Position numbers and translations under genes: made by a program. The notes under the pieces are model-generated. The model did no database searches. It saw only the letters and a program-made list of their open reading frames with translations, and was not told the DNA's origin. Of a stretch of 46,906 nt of DNA, positions 21,990 through 31,042 are shown piece by piece. The stretch's first letter is position 1. The number at the start of each line of letters is the position of its first letter. The stretch comes from a virus, in the IMG/VR virus record IMGVR_UViG_3300048838_000698, positions 1 through 46,906 of that record; one strand, 5' to 3'.

Positions 21990-24224
21990 ATGGCAAACGA
22001 ACGCATAGCCAGCGTCAAGCTGCGCTTCGAAACCGATAAGGCCGCGTTTGCCAATGTTCGGGCGAATACGCAAGCGCTGCAACAGGAACTATCCAAGCTT
22101 GACCGCCAGCGAGCAATGTCGCAGGTGGCAGCGGACACGGCCAAGTTTGCGGCAGAGGGTGGCAACGCGCGCGTGGCGGTTGCGCGCCTGAATGCCGAAA
22201 TGACCAAGCTGGATGCCAACGCCGCCGAGGTGCGACAGGTGGCACGGGAATTTGACCGACTGCGAGACAGCGCAGAAAAAGCGGCAGCGGCGGCGAACAA
22301 CACAGGTAGGGGTGGCAAAAAGAGCAACGCTATTACCACCATTGGCCGGGAAATCCGCGCCTTGCCCGCCGTGCCCATTAGTGGCAATCTGTCAACGGAC
22401 GTGTTCGGTAAGCTGATTGCCATTATGGGCGGCTTAAACCCGGTTGTGCTGGGTGTCATTGTGACGCTGGGCGGTCTGATTGTCGGTTTAAACCGTCTGG
22501 CGGCAGAGGGTGGCAAGGCCATTCAGTCCATTATCAATTCACAGGAAGAATACTTTCGCGCGCTGAAAACCGGCACGTCTGAAAGCATTCAGGCAGCGAT
22601 TGACACCAAACGAATTGAAGTGGACATTCTGCGTGCGCGCGTGGATGAGTACCAGCGCCTGTTTTCGCAGTTCGAGGCAGAGGCGGGCGGCGTAGGGCGC
22701 GCCATTGCGGACGCGCTGAATATCGGCAACGTGGGCACGCTGCGTAAGGAATTGCAAGACCTGGAGGCCAAGCTGCGCGATGAGGAATTCGCATTATCAC
22801 GGCTGAATAACGCGCTGGGCGATACCGAAATTGCTACTCGTGATGCAACCGCCGCACAAGAAGCAATGACAAAACAGCTACAGTCCATCATGGACTTGAC
22901 GATAGACGCGGGTGTGCAAGCGCGCCTGGCGGCGTCTACACTAGACAGCACGAAAGCGCTTGACGAACGTATTGAGGCGCTGCGGAACGAACAGGACATC
23001 CTTGAAACACAGATTAAGTTAGGCACCGTCAGCGACGAACAGTCGGAAAAGTATCAGCAGCGCATATACCAGATTATCGGCGCGATTGAAGCGCTGAATA
23101 CCATTACGCGCTACGAAGTCGAACAACGCGAGCGCGAACGGCACGCGATTGAAGCGGCCACAAAAGCGCGCGAACGGAACGTAGCGCAGCAGGAAGCGCT
23201 TGCCAAGGCGCAGGACGACGCGGCGAAGGCCACCGACAGCTTTAACGCCAGCCTCGAAAAGATCGCCAGCGACGCGCGCAACAAACTAGCCGACGCCGCC
23301 CGCGACCGTGAAAAGGCGCTGGTGGATGCGGAAATTGACGCGCAGAAGGCACGCGCGGAAGCCAGTCGCGACCGCGAAACGTCTATCATAGAAGTCGCGC
23401 GCAAGGCCGGGATTGACCGCGAAAAGCAGGAGCGCGAACACCTCAAGCGCCTGACGGAAATCAACCGCCGTTTCCAGATAGACGAGGCGACGGCCATTCA
23501 GGATAGGGATTCGGTGGCGCTGGACACGGCGCGCCGTACCCGTGACGAGGCCGTGCAGTCGGAAACCGACAACTACGCCGAACAGCGCGCCGAAGTTGAT
23601 CGCAACCTCCAGGAACAAACGCGCACCATCAGTATGCGCTACGCCGAACAGGCGGCCAGCATCAACGCGCGCCTGAACGAACAGACCGCCGCGATTAACG
23701 CGCGCTACACCGAACAGGTGCAGCAAATTTACGCCGCCGCCAACGCTGCCCGGCAAGCGGAGATCACCAGCTACCAACAGCGGTTAGCGTCGCTGGCGCG
23801 GTTCGTGCAGCAGGAAGTCGGCATTGAGGCTCAGCGGGCGGCGGCTATGTTGGGTGTACAGCAACAGTACTGGCAGGCGGCGCTATCTATGGCGTCTAGT
23901 GCACTCCAGAGTATCCGCGCCACACAAGCGCAGGGCACGCAGTTCAGAGGTAACACGCAAACCCTGACACGCTCGACGCAAGCGCTGGCGCGCGGGAATG
24001 TGCGCGGCATGGTGTCCTTCGACACCGGCGGCTACATCACGCGCACGGGCGCGGCAATGGTGCATGAGGGTGAGTACATCATGAACCCGCGCCGAGGCCA
24101 GTATCCGGTCAATTTCGCACCGACTGTTAACATGTCGGGGCAGGGCGGGGCGGAACAGATACGCGCGGTGCTCATGCAGGAAGTCGACCGCTTTGTGGGG
24201 CAGCTTGAACGGGGGATGATGTAA
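21990..24224 (+). CDS. Tail tape measure protein
   Basis: A 744-residue protein, one of the longest in the tail module. The N-terminal coiled coil (FANVRANTQALQQELSKLD) is followed by a hydrophobic segment (PVVLGVIVTLGGLIVGLN, near residue 155) and a very long charged coiled coil around residues 370-620 (ARDREKALVDAEIDAQKARA). Residues about 545-575 contain an 11-residue repeat (YAEQAASINAR, LNEQTAAINAR, YTEQVQQI). The C-terminus has GGYITRTGAAMVHEGEYIMN, a common tape-measure end. It fixes tail length, which should be modest. Confidence 0.9.
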   Translation: MANERIASVKLRFETDKAAFANVRANTQALQQELSKLDRQRAMSQVAADTAKFAAEGGNARVAVARLNAEMTKLDANAAEVRQVAREFDRLRDSAEKAAAAANNTGRGGKKSNAITTIGREIRALPAVPISGNLSTDVFGKLIAIMGGLNPVVLGVIVTLGGLIVGLNRLAAEGGKAIQSIINSQEEYFRALKTGTSESIQAAIDTKRIEVDILRARVDEYQRLFSQFEAEAGGVGRAIADALNIGNVGTLRKELQDLEAKLRDEEFALSRLNNALGDTEIATRDATAAQEAMTKQLQSIMDLTIDAGVQARLAASTLDSTKALDERIEALRNEQDILETQIKLGTVSDEQSEKYQQRIYQIIGAIEALNTITRYEVEQRERERHAIEAATKARERNVAQQEALAKAQDDAAKATDSFNASLEKIASDARNKLADAARDREKALVDAEIDAQKARAEASRDRETSIIEVARKAGIDREKQEREHLKRLTEINRRFQIDEATAIQDRDSVALDTARRTRDEAVQSETDNYAEQRAEVDRNLQEQTRTISMRYAEQAASINARLNEQTAAINARYTEQVQQIYAAANAARQAEITSYQQRLASLARFVQQEVGIEAQRAAAMLGVQQQYWQAALSMASSALQSIRATQAQGTQFRGNTQTLTRSTQALARGNVRGMVSFDTGGYITRTGAAMVHEGEYIMNPRRGQYPVNFAPTVNMSGQGGAEQIRAVLMQEVDRFVGQLERGMM

Positions 24225-24901
24225 TGCCAGATGCCTATTTTGCCCTCGGCACAACGCTGGCCGCGCTTGCCAATGTGGAGACAATCACCGAATACGCGCC
24301 GCACGTCCTGCCCACGCAGACCATTCCGCTGCAAGGGCCGGTCGCGCGGCGCGTTTTGTCTGGCGCGGTGGCGCGTAATGGCGCGGTTGTCATGCCCATG
24401 CAATGGGACATTATGAAGCTGTCGGCGCTGCGTTCGCTGCTCACGACCTACTGGAGCTACACGACCGCCAGCGCCAGCCTCTACGCCTCATGGCTTGATG
24501 AGACGGGGCACTACAGCCCGTTCTCCGTCACGGTTTCGCGGCCTTATCCCGGTGACGATTATCAGATCAATGACCAGACGTGGGCGAAACAGATCAGCCT
24601 GACGGCCTACAATTGGACGCTGCAAAGTGTCACCAAGACGGGCGATTACACCGTGACGACCAGCGACCGGCTTGTATACGCCAACACAGCGGGCGGCAAT
24701 ATCGTGCTGACGTTACCGGCAGCGAATGCCGTCAACGCGAACACCGTGTTTTCAGCCGCTAAGACGGCGGCGGGGAACACGCTCACCGTGCAGCGCGCCG
24801 GGGCCGATACCGTCAACGGCGGCACGAACACGACCGCAACCGCGCTGAATGCGCGTATTGACCTCATCAGCAACGGCGTAAGTGCCTGGGTGACGATCTA
24901 A
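24224..24901 (+). CDS. Tail tip protein (distal-tail-like)
   Basis: A 225-residue protein with its ATG overlapping the tape measure stop. The first half resembles distal tail proteins in its position and beta pattern (TQTIPLQGPVARRVLSGAVA, WDIMKLSALRSLLTTYW). The second half (TGDYTVTTSDRLVYANTAGG, NIVLTLPAANAVN, ISNGVSAWVTI) is a fibre-type beta domain like that in other virion proteins of this window. Confidence 0.6.
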   Translation: MPDAYFALGTTLAALANVETITEYAPHVLPTQTIPLQGPVARRVLSGAVARNGAVVMPMQWDIMKLSALRSLLTTYWSYTTASASLYASWLDETGHYSPFSVTVSRPYPGDDYQINDQTWAKQISLTAYNWTLQSVTKTGDYTVTTSDRLVYANTAGGNIVLTLPAANAVNANTVFSAAKTAAGNTLTVQRAGADTVNGGTNTTATALNARIDLISNGVSAWVTI

Positions 24902-24903
24902 CC

Positions 24904-27900
24904 ATGCCTGACCTGACCGGACAAGCGGCAACCTTCCGCGCCGGGAAATACGCTTACACCGGCTATCTGGCGATCATCCCGCAGACGGTGGTATGCGCCG
25001 CAACCGTAGACAGCACGCCGACGTTTCCGGCCATGTCGCTCACGATGACCGTGACGGCTGGCGACGCGGCGGACATCGAGCGCGGTATGACCGTGCGCGT
25101 GGAAAGCGCCGCCGGTGCGTTCAAGGGCCTGCTGCGCGTGGCGTCTACCGGCACGCTCAACGCGACCACGCTGCCCATAAATGAGGTGGCAGCGGGAACC
25201 GTCAATATCGCAGGTACGGACGTGCTGAAGATCGTCAGTGAGTGGCGCATTTGGGATAAACTCGTATCCGCGACGGCGGCGCTGAACAAAGACAGTCGCC
25301 TCGCCTACACCGACCAGCTTGCCGACCCGCCGCCGGTTGCCAACGCGGGCGGCGCGGCGGTAGGGTGGGGCGCAACGGCGAATATTGCGTTTGACGCCTC
25401 CACCTCTTACGCTGTCGACCCCGACAACACCGGCGGCCTGACATACGCCTGGGACTTTGACGACGGCACGCCGTCCACCAGCGCCACCGCGACCGAGACG
25501 GTATCATTCCCGGCGGGCTTCCGTTGGGTGAAGCTGACGGTGACGGACGCCGACAACAGTACCACAACGGAAAAGTTTGTCCCCGTGTGGGTATACGACA
25601 ACAGCACGCTGTCGCCCGTGCCCGTGATTATGTCCTCATTGGAAGGTGACGCCCGCACCGGCTGGCGCGCGTCGTTCGAGTTGGTTGACGCAGACGCCGC
25701 CGTAAGCACGTTACCTGACGGCGCGCTGGTGGTGTATGTGGAGCGCGAAACCTACGCGGGTACTGAGGCATCGTATGGCAGCAACGCCGCCGCGCGCAGC
25801 AACATTAAGTTTATCGGCTACCTGACACGCGACAGCATCAGCATTGAGCCGGATAACGACACCGTGCGCTTTGACGCCGAGGGGCCGCTGGGCATCCTGG
25901 AGCGCACGCCCGCGCTGACGCAGTTGATGATTAGCGATGCCACGCCCGCCAATTGGCAGGAAGTCAAGACGCTGACGGTGCAGCGCGCGCTGTGGTATCT
26001 GTGGCATTGGCAGACGACCGTTGGCACGCTGTTCGACACGCTGGCGATTAACGGCGGCAGCCTGGGCAATTTGTCCCTACTGCGTATTGCCGTCACCGAC
26101 GTGAGCAGCGCGGCGGGGCAGTTGCGCGACGTTGCCAGCGCTACGAACCTGATGGTGTCCGCCGATAGGTTGGGCCGCTTAACGTTCGTGCGGGAGTTCG
26201 ACTACCTCGACAGCACCGACCGGACGGCGCGCACCAAAACGTATGACCTGACGACGGCGGATGCGCTGAGCGTGGAACTGACACGCGAGCACCGGGGCAC
26301 GACGAAATTTGTGCGCGGCGAGGGCATCACGACGGCAGGCGCGCCAGTATTCAGCAACGCGCCGGGCAACGCGCCGTCACCGCTGGGCGCGGCCTCGGAG
26401 ACGTTCAGCCGCCAGATCGTCAGCACTCAGGCCGACCTGAACACACGCACGGGCTTACAGTTCGCGCGCGTCAACAGCCTGTATGACGGGCAGATCGTGC
26501 CGCGCGGCGTACAGTTGAACCTGCCGGACGGCTACGACGTGTTCGACCCGGCGTATGGGGAGGCTGTTACGCTGACGCTGGCGGCGGCCACCAACAAGCG
26601 CGGCGTGTCGTTTGGTACGGGTACGCGCTGGACAATCCCGCGTGTAAGCATCAGCCATGACGCTGACCGGGGCGCGAAGACCGTCCGGTTGACGTTAGAC
26701 CACGAGACAAACGGCGTGGCAGGCGTGACGTATGTGCCGCCAGTGGCGGCGGATATTGGGCTGAGCATTCCGTCGTTTGACTTCAGCTATGAGTTTCCCG
26801 GTTTCGCGATTGACTACGACACAAGCCGGGGGACACTCGTTAGCGGCACGCTGGCGATCTTCGGCACAAACGGCTACTTGTACACGACGGGCGACTTTGG
26901 CACAGCGTCAGGATCAGGCGGCCCAACTTGGACGGGCACAGACTTGACCGGACTTACCAACTGGGACGGCACGATCATTCAGTTTGTGGTCGACGCCTAC
27001 AGCCCCGGCTATGTGGGCGGCGGAACAGCCGTCAACGGCTGGATACTGACGACAACCAGCATCTTGAGGATAACGGACATTTTCGGCACGCCTGCGCTGG
27101 CGCTGCGCCACACGTTCGCCGTCGTCAGCAGCGCGCGCCATATCAGCGCCACGCGCGGCGTGCAGAACCATGTTGTTGCCAGCGGGAACTATGTCAACGA
27201 CGGCACGTATCCCGGCGTGTATGTCACGTACACGACCGACGACAGCACCTATACCGAGGTGGAAGTCACCGCGCACTACAACACGCAGCCGCGCAGTGAC
27301 GTGCCCTGGGTGCATATCAGCGAGCGGGAAACGGGCGTCGTCTATGTGCCCGCCTACACGAACACCAGTTCGTTTAATTCGTCCGTCGTGGAGCTGCACA
27401 AGAGCACCGACTACGGCGCAACGTGGGCTGTATCGTCGGGCAATCTGGTATTCACGACGCAGTATGTGTTGCCGCACCTTTTCATGCCGTACAGCATTGG
27501 CACGGCCAATATTATGTACCGGGGTGACGTAATTCGCGTCGGTATTAATGATGCATATGCCACATATCGGGTATCAGGCAGCACGAATACCGATATTACC
27601 CCGTCGGGCGGAGGCAACATCGGATGGATGCGTATTGATGACGCCAACGCCAACAACGCCGCGTTTGATTCATACAACGGCGCTGGAACTAAAATGTTCT
27701 CCACGCAGTCACTTGGATTTCCCACGCCAACCTATACGGATTTCACATCTATAAATCTGGGCGGATTACTAGCGCTGAACGCCAATCGTATATACGCAAA
27801 TAACAGCTCAGTTGGGGCTGACATCATGTATTCTGATGATTTCGGCGCTACCTTCGACAGTCGCAAAGGTAACATCACCGGCACGCATTATTACATCGGA

Positions 27901-27915
27901 CTGTGCGGAGGTTAA
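24904..27915 (+). CDS. Large tail-tip / adhesin protein with PKD and BNR-like parts
   Basis: The largest gene of the window, 1003 residues. Residues about 140-235 form a PKD-like domain (PPPVANAGGAAVGWGATANI then LTYAWDFDDGTPSTSATAT and FRWVKLTVTDAD). The middle (about 240-620) resembles a baseplate hub segment. The last third has repeats of BNR/sialidase type (STDYGATWAVSSGN and SDDFGATFDSRKGN), suggesting a beta-propeller. PKD and BNR parts often bind glycans or proteins. Receptor binding is inferred; no catalytic set was identified. Confidence 0.75.
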   Translation: MPDLTGQAATFRAGKYAYTGYLAIIPQTVVCAATVDSTPTFPAMSLTMTVTAGDAADIERGMTVRVESAAGAFKGLLRVASTGTLNATTLPINEVAAGTVNIAGTDVLKIVSEWRIWDKLVSATAALNKDSRLAYTDQLADPPPVANAGGAAVGWGATANIAFDASTSYAVDPDNTGGLTYAWDFDDGTPSTSATATETVSFPAGFRWVKLTVTDADNSTTTEKFVPVWVYDNSTLSPVPVIMSSLEGDARTGWRASFELVDADAAVSTLPDGALVVYVERETYAGTEASYGSNAAARSNIKFIGYLTRDSISIEPDNDTVRFDAEGPLGILERTPALTQLMISDATPANWQEVKTLTVQRALWYLWHWQTTVGTLFDTLAINGGSLGNLSLLRIAVTDVSSAAGQLRDVASATNLMVSADRLGRLTFVREFDYLDSTDRTARTKTYDLTTADALSVELTREHRGTTKFVRGEGITTAGAPVFSNAPGNAPSPLGAASETFSRQIVSTQADLNTRTGLQFARVNSLYDGQIVPRGVQLNLPDGYDVFDPAYGEAVTLTLAAATNKRGVSFGTGTRWTIPRVSISHDADRGAKTVRLTLDHETNGVAGVTYVPPVAADIGLSIPSFDFSYEFPGFAIDYDTSRGTLVSGTLAIFGTNGYLYTTGDFGTASGSGGPTWTGTDLTGLTNWDGTIIQFVVDAYSPGYVGGGTAVNGWILTTTSILRITDIFGTPALALRHTFAVVSSARHISATRGVQNHVVASGNYVNDGTYPGVYVTYTTDDSTYTEVEVTAHYNTQPRSDVPWVHISERETGVVYVPAYTNTSSFNSSVVELHKSTDYGATWAVSSGNLVFTTQYVLPHLFMPYSIGTANIMYRGDVIRVGINDAYATYRVSGSTNTDITPSGGGNIGWMRIDDANANNAAFDSYNGAGTKMFSTQSLGFPTPTYTDFTSINLGGLLALNANRIYANNSSVGADIMYSDDFGATFDSRKGNITGTHYYIGLCGG

Positions 27916-27916
27916 C

Positions 27917-28837
27917 ATGGTATTCGATCCGCTTGTGCCAGCAATCCAAAACGCCATCCGTGCCAAAGCCGAAGGGGTATACGCGCGCATAGGAAAGTTG
28001 AACACCGACGGCACGTTTACGCTGCCTGTACCCAACCGAACAAACTTTATTTACGTCCGGCTCAACGGTGAAACGCAGAACGTCCAGGAGGCGCTAAACC
28101 TCAAAACACAATCGCGGCCTGACATGCCCGTGCGCGTCCGGCGCAATGAGGCGGGCACATGGGAAGTGATTGACGTGTACCCGCAGGAAACCAGCGCTGC
28201 GCTGGGCAATGCCGCGCCAGCGATGAACCGTCCGCCGTCGAATGGCGAAGGCGTGCAGGAAACGGTATCAGGGCGCAGTTTCAAGCCGGGCCGCGTCAAG
28301 CTGTCCGGTACGGATAACCTCACCGTGCGCGTAGAGGCGTTCGACTACTGGTACAGGGGCGCGCGTGTAGCCTACACCGGCGGCACGCTTGACCTTGCCA
28401 GCAACCGGCCCAGCACCAGCGGCCAGTATGCGTGGGTACAGATTTACGTAGACCCAGCCACCAACGCGCTGGCGGCCACGACGGGCACAGAATACGCGCT
28501 GAAATCGCTACTGACGGCGGCAGAACGCGCGTCCATAGACATCGGCGACGGTATCCCGGTAGACGCGGTGATCCTGCGTAACGCCCAAACGACCGCGCCA
28601 GTGGAAACGGATTTCGCCCTGTCGCGTGTGCTGCTGTCCGGACGCAGCCATAACTACAGCGACGACAACGTGACGACGCCAACAGACGCGGAACTCGACA
28701 CGGCATTCGGCACACCGGCCACTGTGGGTGCGGGCTTCGTGGGCGTGTTGGATGACGCCGGGGCAGGGGCGAACGTGTGGCTGGTGGCTTCAGACGGTAC
28801 AAACTGGTGGTATGTGGCGATGACGCAGGCCACGTAA
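27917..28837 (+). CDS. Tail / baseplate protein (306 aa)
   Basis: ATG 27917 follows GGAGG by five bases and starts two bases after the adhesin stop. An N-terminal helix (DPLVPAIQNAIRAKAEGVYA), beta strands (RTNFIYVRLNGETQNVQEAL) and the segment FDYWYRGARVAYTGGTLDL suggest a trimeric beta-rich tail component. The C-terminus (VLDDAGAGANVWLVASDG, NWWYVAMTQAT) has the look of a fibre head domain. No family recognised with certainty. Confidence 0.6.
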   Translation: MVFDPLVPAIQNAIRAKAEGVYARIGKLNTDGTFTLPVPNRTNFIYVRLNGETQNVQEALNLKTQSRPDMPVRVRRNEAGTWEVIDVYPQETSAALGNAAPAMNRPPSNGEGVQETVSGRSFKPGRVKLSGTDNLTVRVEAFDYWYRGARVAYTGGTLDLASNRPSTSGQYAWVQIYVDPATNALAATTGTEYALKSLLTAAERASIDIGDGIPVDAVILRNAQTTAPVETDFALSRVLLSGRSHNYSDDNVTTPTDAELDTAFGTPATVGAGFVGVLDDAGAGANVWLVASDGTNWWYVAMTQAT

Positions 28838-28848
28838 GGGGGCAGGGC

Positions 28849-29142
28849 ATGTATCGCGGGCTGATGATATTGGCATGGGCGTATCGCATTCTGGCGCTGG
28901 TGGTGGCTGTGTTCACGCCCGTGCTGGCGCTGCTGGGCATTCGCACGGCGGAAGTGTACGCGCGCCTGCTGGCGGAACGCGGCCTGGTGGCCGAACCCTA
29001 TAACCCGCTCCTGACGATTGGCGCGGGCCTGCTCATCGCGCTGGCGCTGTACACGGCTGGCGCGCTGCTGGCGCTCCTGGTGGACATGGCAATCGCGCAG
29101 CGTGAGACAGCCGACGCGCTGGCACGCATACGGAGGCGGTAA
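28849..29142 (+). CDS. Small membrane protein with two transmembrane helices (97 aa)
   Basis: ATG 28849 has GGGGGC upstream. Two hydrophobic helices are clear (ALVVAVFTPVLALLGI and TIGAGLLIALALYTAGALLA), with a charged C-terminal helix (AQRETADALARIRRR). It may be a holin or a tail-module membrane protein; position among tail genes does not decide. Confidence 0.65.
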   Translation: MYRGLMILAWAYRILALVVAVFTPVLALLGIRTAEVYARLLAERGLVAEPYNPLLTIGAGLLIALALYTAGALLALLVDMAIAQRETADALARIRRR

Positions 29143-30305
29143 TGGCAAGCACGGCGGCGAAGTACGTAGTGTTACTCAGCGGGGGCGGCCCGAATGTGGT
29201 GTACCTGCTGCGCGACGAGTTCCTGACCGATCAGGCCGCGCCGATGGGCACAAGCCCCATCACGCGCACCTGTGAGCCGGGGCCGGGCACGCTTTATCTA
29301 GCGCAGCAGAACGGCGTGGCAGAATGGCGCATTGTCGGCGGCGTGCTGGAAACGTCTGCGGCAAGCACAACATCAGCGTTTGTCACAGCCACGCTAAACG
29401 GCACAACCGGCTATACGCGCACGCCGGGGCTGGCGTTCAAGCACCGCACAGCAGCCAACCCCATCGGGGCGGGGCCGAACGAAACGATTAGTCCGGCGTG
29501 CGGGTGGGCAACTGGCGCAAACCTGACAGCGGCTTCAACGCTGTCCGGCATGTATTGGTGGACATCACTAGCGCAGTTTGCGATTATTGACCGAGACAAT
29601 AGCCCCTATTACGGCCTGGACAGCAACGTCGCCAACACGTTCTACACCCTCACGCATGTCCTGCGTTCTGTCGGCAGCTTCGTAATTGTCGGTGATCGGC
29701 TGGCAGGTATTCTGACGCGCGGCAATGAAAGCCCGACATTTCCGGTTGTGGGGCAGGCAGCAGCAAATCGCAATCCATCCAAAAGCGCTTCCATGCGCGT
29801 GACACAACTTGGCGGCCCCTGGGCGTCGGACTACGGCATCGCCACCACGCGCTTAGCCGGTGCGCGCAGCGTCAATGACACCTTCACGCACGAAGCAGGC
29901 GCAATGTGGATTGATTTCATGCTGACGACACTGCCAAGCAGCGGCAACATTACCATTGACTTCCGCAAGCAAGACGCGAACAACTATTGGCAGCTAAACG
30001 TATCCAGTGCAGGCGTGTTTGCGCTGGTTGAAGTGGTGGCAGGCGCACCCACCACGCGCGCGAGTACCACCAGCGTCGCCAATGGCGACCGGCTGCTGTG
30101 CGTGATGGATGGCGCGCAAGCGCGATTGGTGCGCTATCGCACGGGTGCAGCCGCAAATTCAACCGTATACGACTCCGTCGCCACCTTCACGACGCAGACC
30201 AGCGGCGTGGTTTCCTCACTCGGCACAGGCGGCGCGATCAGCGACCTCGTGGCATGGCCGCGCGTGCTGTCGGGTGACGCGTTGGCGTGGGTGAACGCGC
30301 TGTGA
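29142..30305 (+). CDS. Tail protein with concanavalin/LamG-like domain (387 aa)
   Basis: The start overlaps the previous stop by one base. Residues about 250-370 show a lectin-like beta-sandwich pattern (FTHEAGAMWIDFMLTTLPSS, FRKQDANNYWQLNVSSAGVF, DRLLCVMDGAQARLVRYRTG), as in LamG/concanavalin domains of phage fibres. The N-terminal half has no recognised fold. It is probably a host-surface or accessory adhesin. Confidence 0.6.
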   Translation: MASTAAKYVVLLSGGGPNVVYLLRDEFLTDQAAPMGTSPITRTCEPGPGTLYLAQQNGVAEWRIVGGVLETSAASTTSAFVTATLNGTTGYTRTPGLAFKHRTAANPIGAGPNETISPACGWATGANLTAASTLSGMYWWTSLAQFAIIDRDNSPYYGLDSNVANTFYTLTHVLRSVGSFVIVGDRLAGILTRGNESPTFPVVGQAAANRNPSKSASMRVTQLGGPWASDYGIATTRLAGARSVNDTFTHEAGAMWIDFMLTTLPSSGNITIDFRKQDANNYWQLNVSSAGVFALVEVVAGAPTTRASTTSVANGDRLLCVMDGAQARLVRYRTGAAANSTVYDSVATFTTQTSGVVSSLGTGGAISDLVAWPRVLSGDALAWVNAL

Positions 30306-30469
30306 CCCCCGAACACCTCGACTACCTGCGGCACGGCATCAGCGTCCACGCGCTCCTGTGCGAGGCGTGGCTGCTGGCCGATAACGTGGCGCGCATGTTC
30401 GGTGTGAGTGTGGCGAACAGCGCGTACCTGTCGTGGTGGCTGCTGCGAGGTTCCGCATGTTTGCCGTAA
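30302..30469 (+). CDS. Small hypothetical protein (55 aa)
   Basis: GTG 30302 overlaps the previous stop (GTGA). The helical product (TPEHLDYLRHGISVHALLCE, WLLADNVARMFGVSVA) ends with WWLLRGSACLP. It overlaps the next gene by 13 bases. No clear ribosome-binding site is seen, so coupling is needed. Confidence 0.5.
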   Translation: MTPEHLDYLRHGISVHALLCEAWLLADNVARMFGVSVANSAYLSWWLLRGSACLP

Positions 30470-30816
30470 TCGTGGCGCTGCTGCTGCTGGCGCTGCAACC
30501 CGCGCAGACGACGGTTGCCGACTGCCTCACGCGCAGCGGCTACAGCGCCAGCGTACCCGTCACGCCCGTCACGACGCTGGCGGGTACGGACGCCTGGGCC
30601 GACGGCTACGGCGAACTGGTGCTGACCGACGGCGCGCTGATCGGCCTGACGTATCTTGACGACGACGCAGGCGCGCGGCGGATGCTGAGCTTCCATGTGT
30701 ACGCGGGCGACGTGTTCGTGTTCGTGTACAAACACCCGGACGATCCGGGGCGCAGGCTGCCCGGTGAAGCGGCGGGTACGTGGCATGGGGATTGTTTGCT
30801 TCGGATTGGCGCATAA
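30457..30816 (+). CDS. Exported small protein with signal peptide (119 aa)
   Basis: ATG 30457 with GAGG upstream. A signal peptide is evident (MFAVIVALLLLALQPAQT, cleavage near residue 18-22), followed by a Cys-containing beta domain (DCLTRSGYSASV, LVLTDGALIGLTYLDDDAG, VFVFVYKHPDDPG) with a second cysteine near the end (GDCLLRIG), perhaps a disulphide. Function unknown; exported phage proteins often alter the host envelope. Confidence 0.65.
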   Translation: MFAVIVALLLLALQPAQTTVADCLTRSGYSASVPVTPVTTLAGTDAWADGYGELVLTDGALIGLTYLDDDAGARRMLSFHVYAGDVFVFVYKHPDDPGRRLPGEAAGTWHGDCLLRIGA

Positions 30817-30830
30817 ATGCGTTTAGCACG

Positions 30831-30848
30831 TGATAAGAACTCTTATCA
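30831..30848. promoter_or_regulatory. Palindrome upstream of the moron promoter
   Basis: TGATAAG (30831-30837) and CTTATCA (30842-30848) flank AACT. It lies 90 bases before the moron -35, in AT-rich DNA unlike the flanking genes. Operator-like, role unproven. Confidence 0.45.
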
Positions 30849-30870
30849 TGCGTTATTTGCATTTGTGTAA

Positions 30871-30886
30871 TATCCCAATTGGGATA
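30871..30886. promoter_or_regulatory. Perfect 16-bp palindrome
   Basis: TATCCCAATTGGGATA is an uninterrupted palindrome 53 bases before the moron -35. With the palindrome at 30831 it forms a likely regulatory region. Confidence 0.5.
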
Positions 30887-30938
30887 AAACAAAAGGGATA
30901 TAGGGCAGTTAGAATAGTCATACCGCGTGCATTTTAAC

Positions 30939-30967
30939 TTGCTGCGATTGTACGCAGGTGCTATAAT
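30939..30967 (+). promoter_or_regulatory. Moron promoter
   Basis: TTGCTG (30939-30944) and TATAAT (30962-30967) are exactly 17 bases apart, with TG one base before the -10 (extended -10). This is one of the best sigma-70-type promoters in the window. It would start transcription near 30974, ahead of the nuclease gene. Confidence 0.75.
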
Positions 30968-30984
30968 AGGGGATAGAAAAGGTT

Positions 30985-31039
30985 GTTCCGGCGCTGCGAC
31001 TAACAGCCCGGAACGTGAGCTATCACTCTGGAGGTGATA
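30985..31039 (+). promoter_or_regulatory. Structured 5' leader of the moron nuclease
   Basis: GTTCCGG (30985-30991) pairs with CCGGAAC (31008-31014). A second hairpin pairs TATCAC (31021-31026) with GTGATA (31034-31039) and so hides part of an unusually complete Shine-Dalgarno sequence, GGAGGTGAT (31030-31038). Translation of the following GTG start may therefore be controlled by RNA folding. Confidence 0.5.
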
Positions 31040-31042
31040 ACT

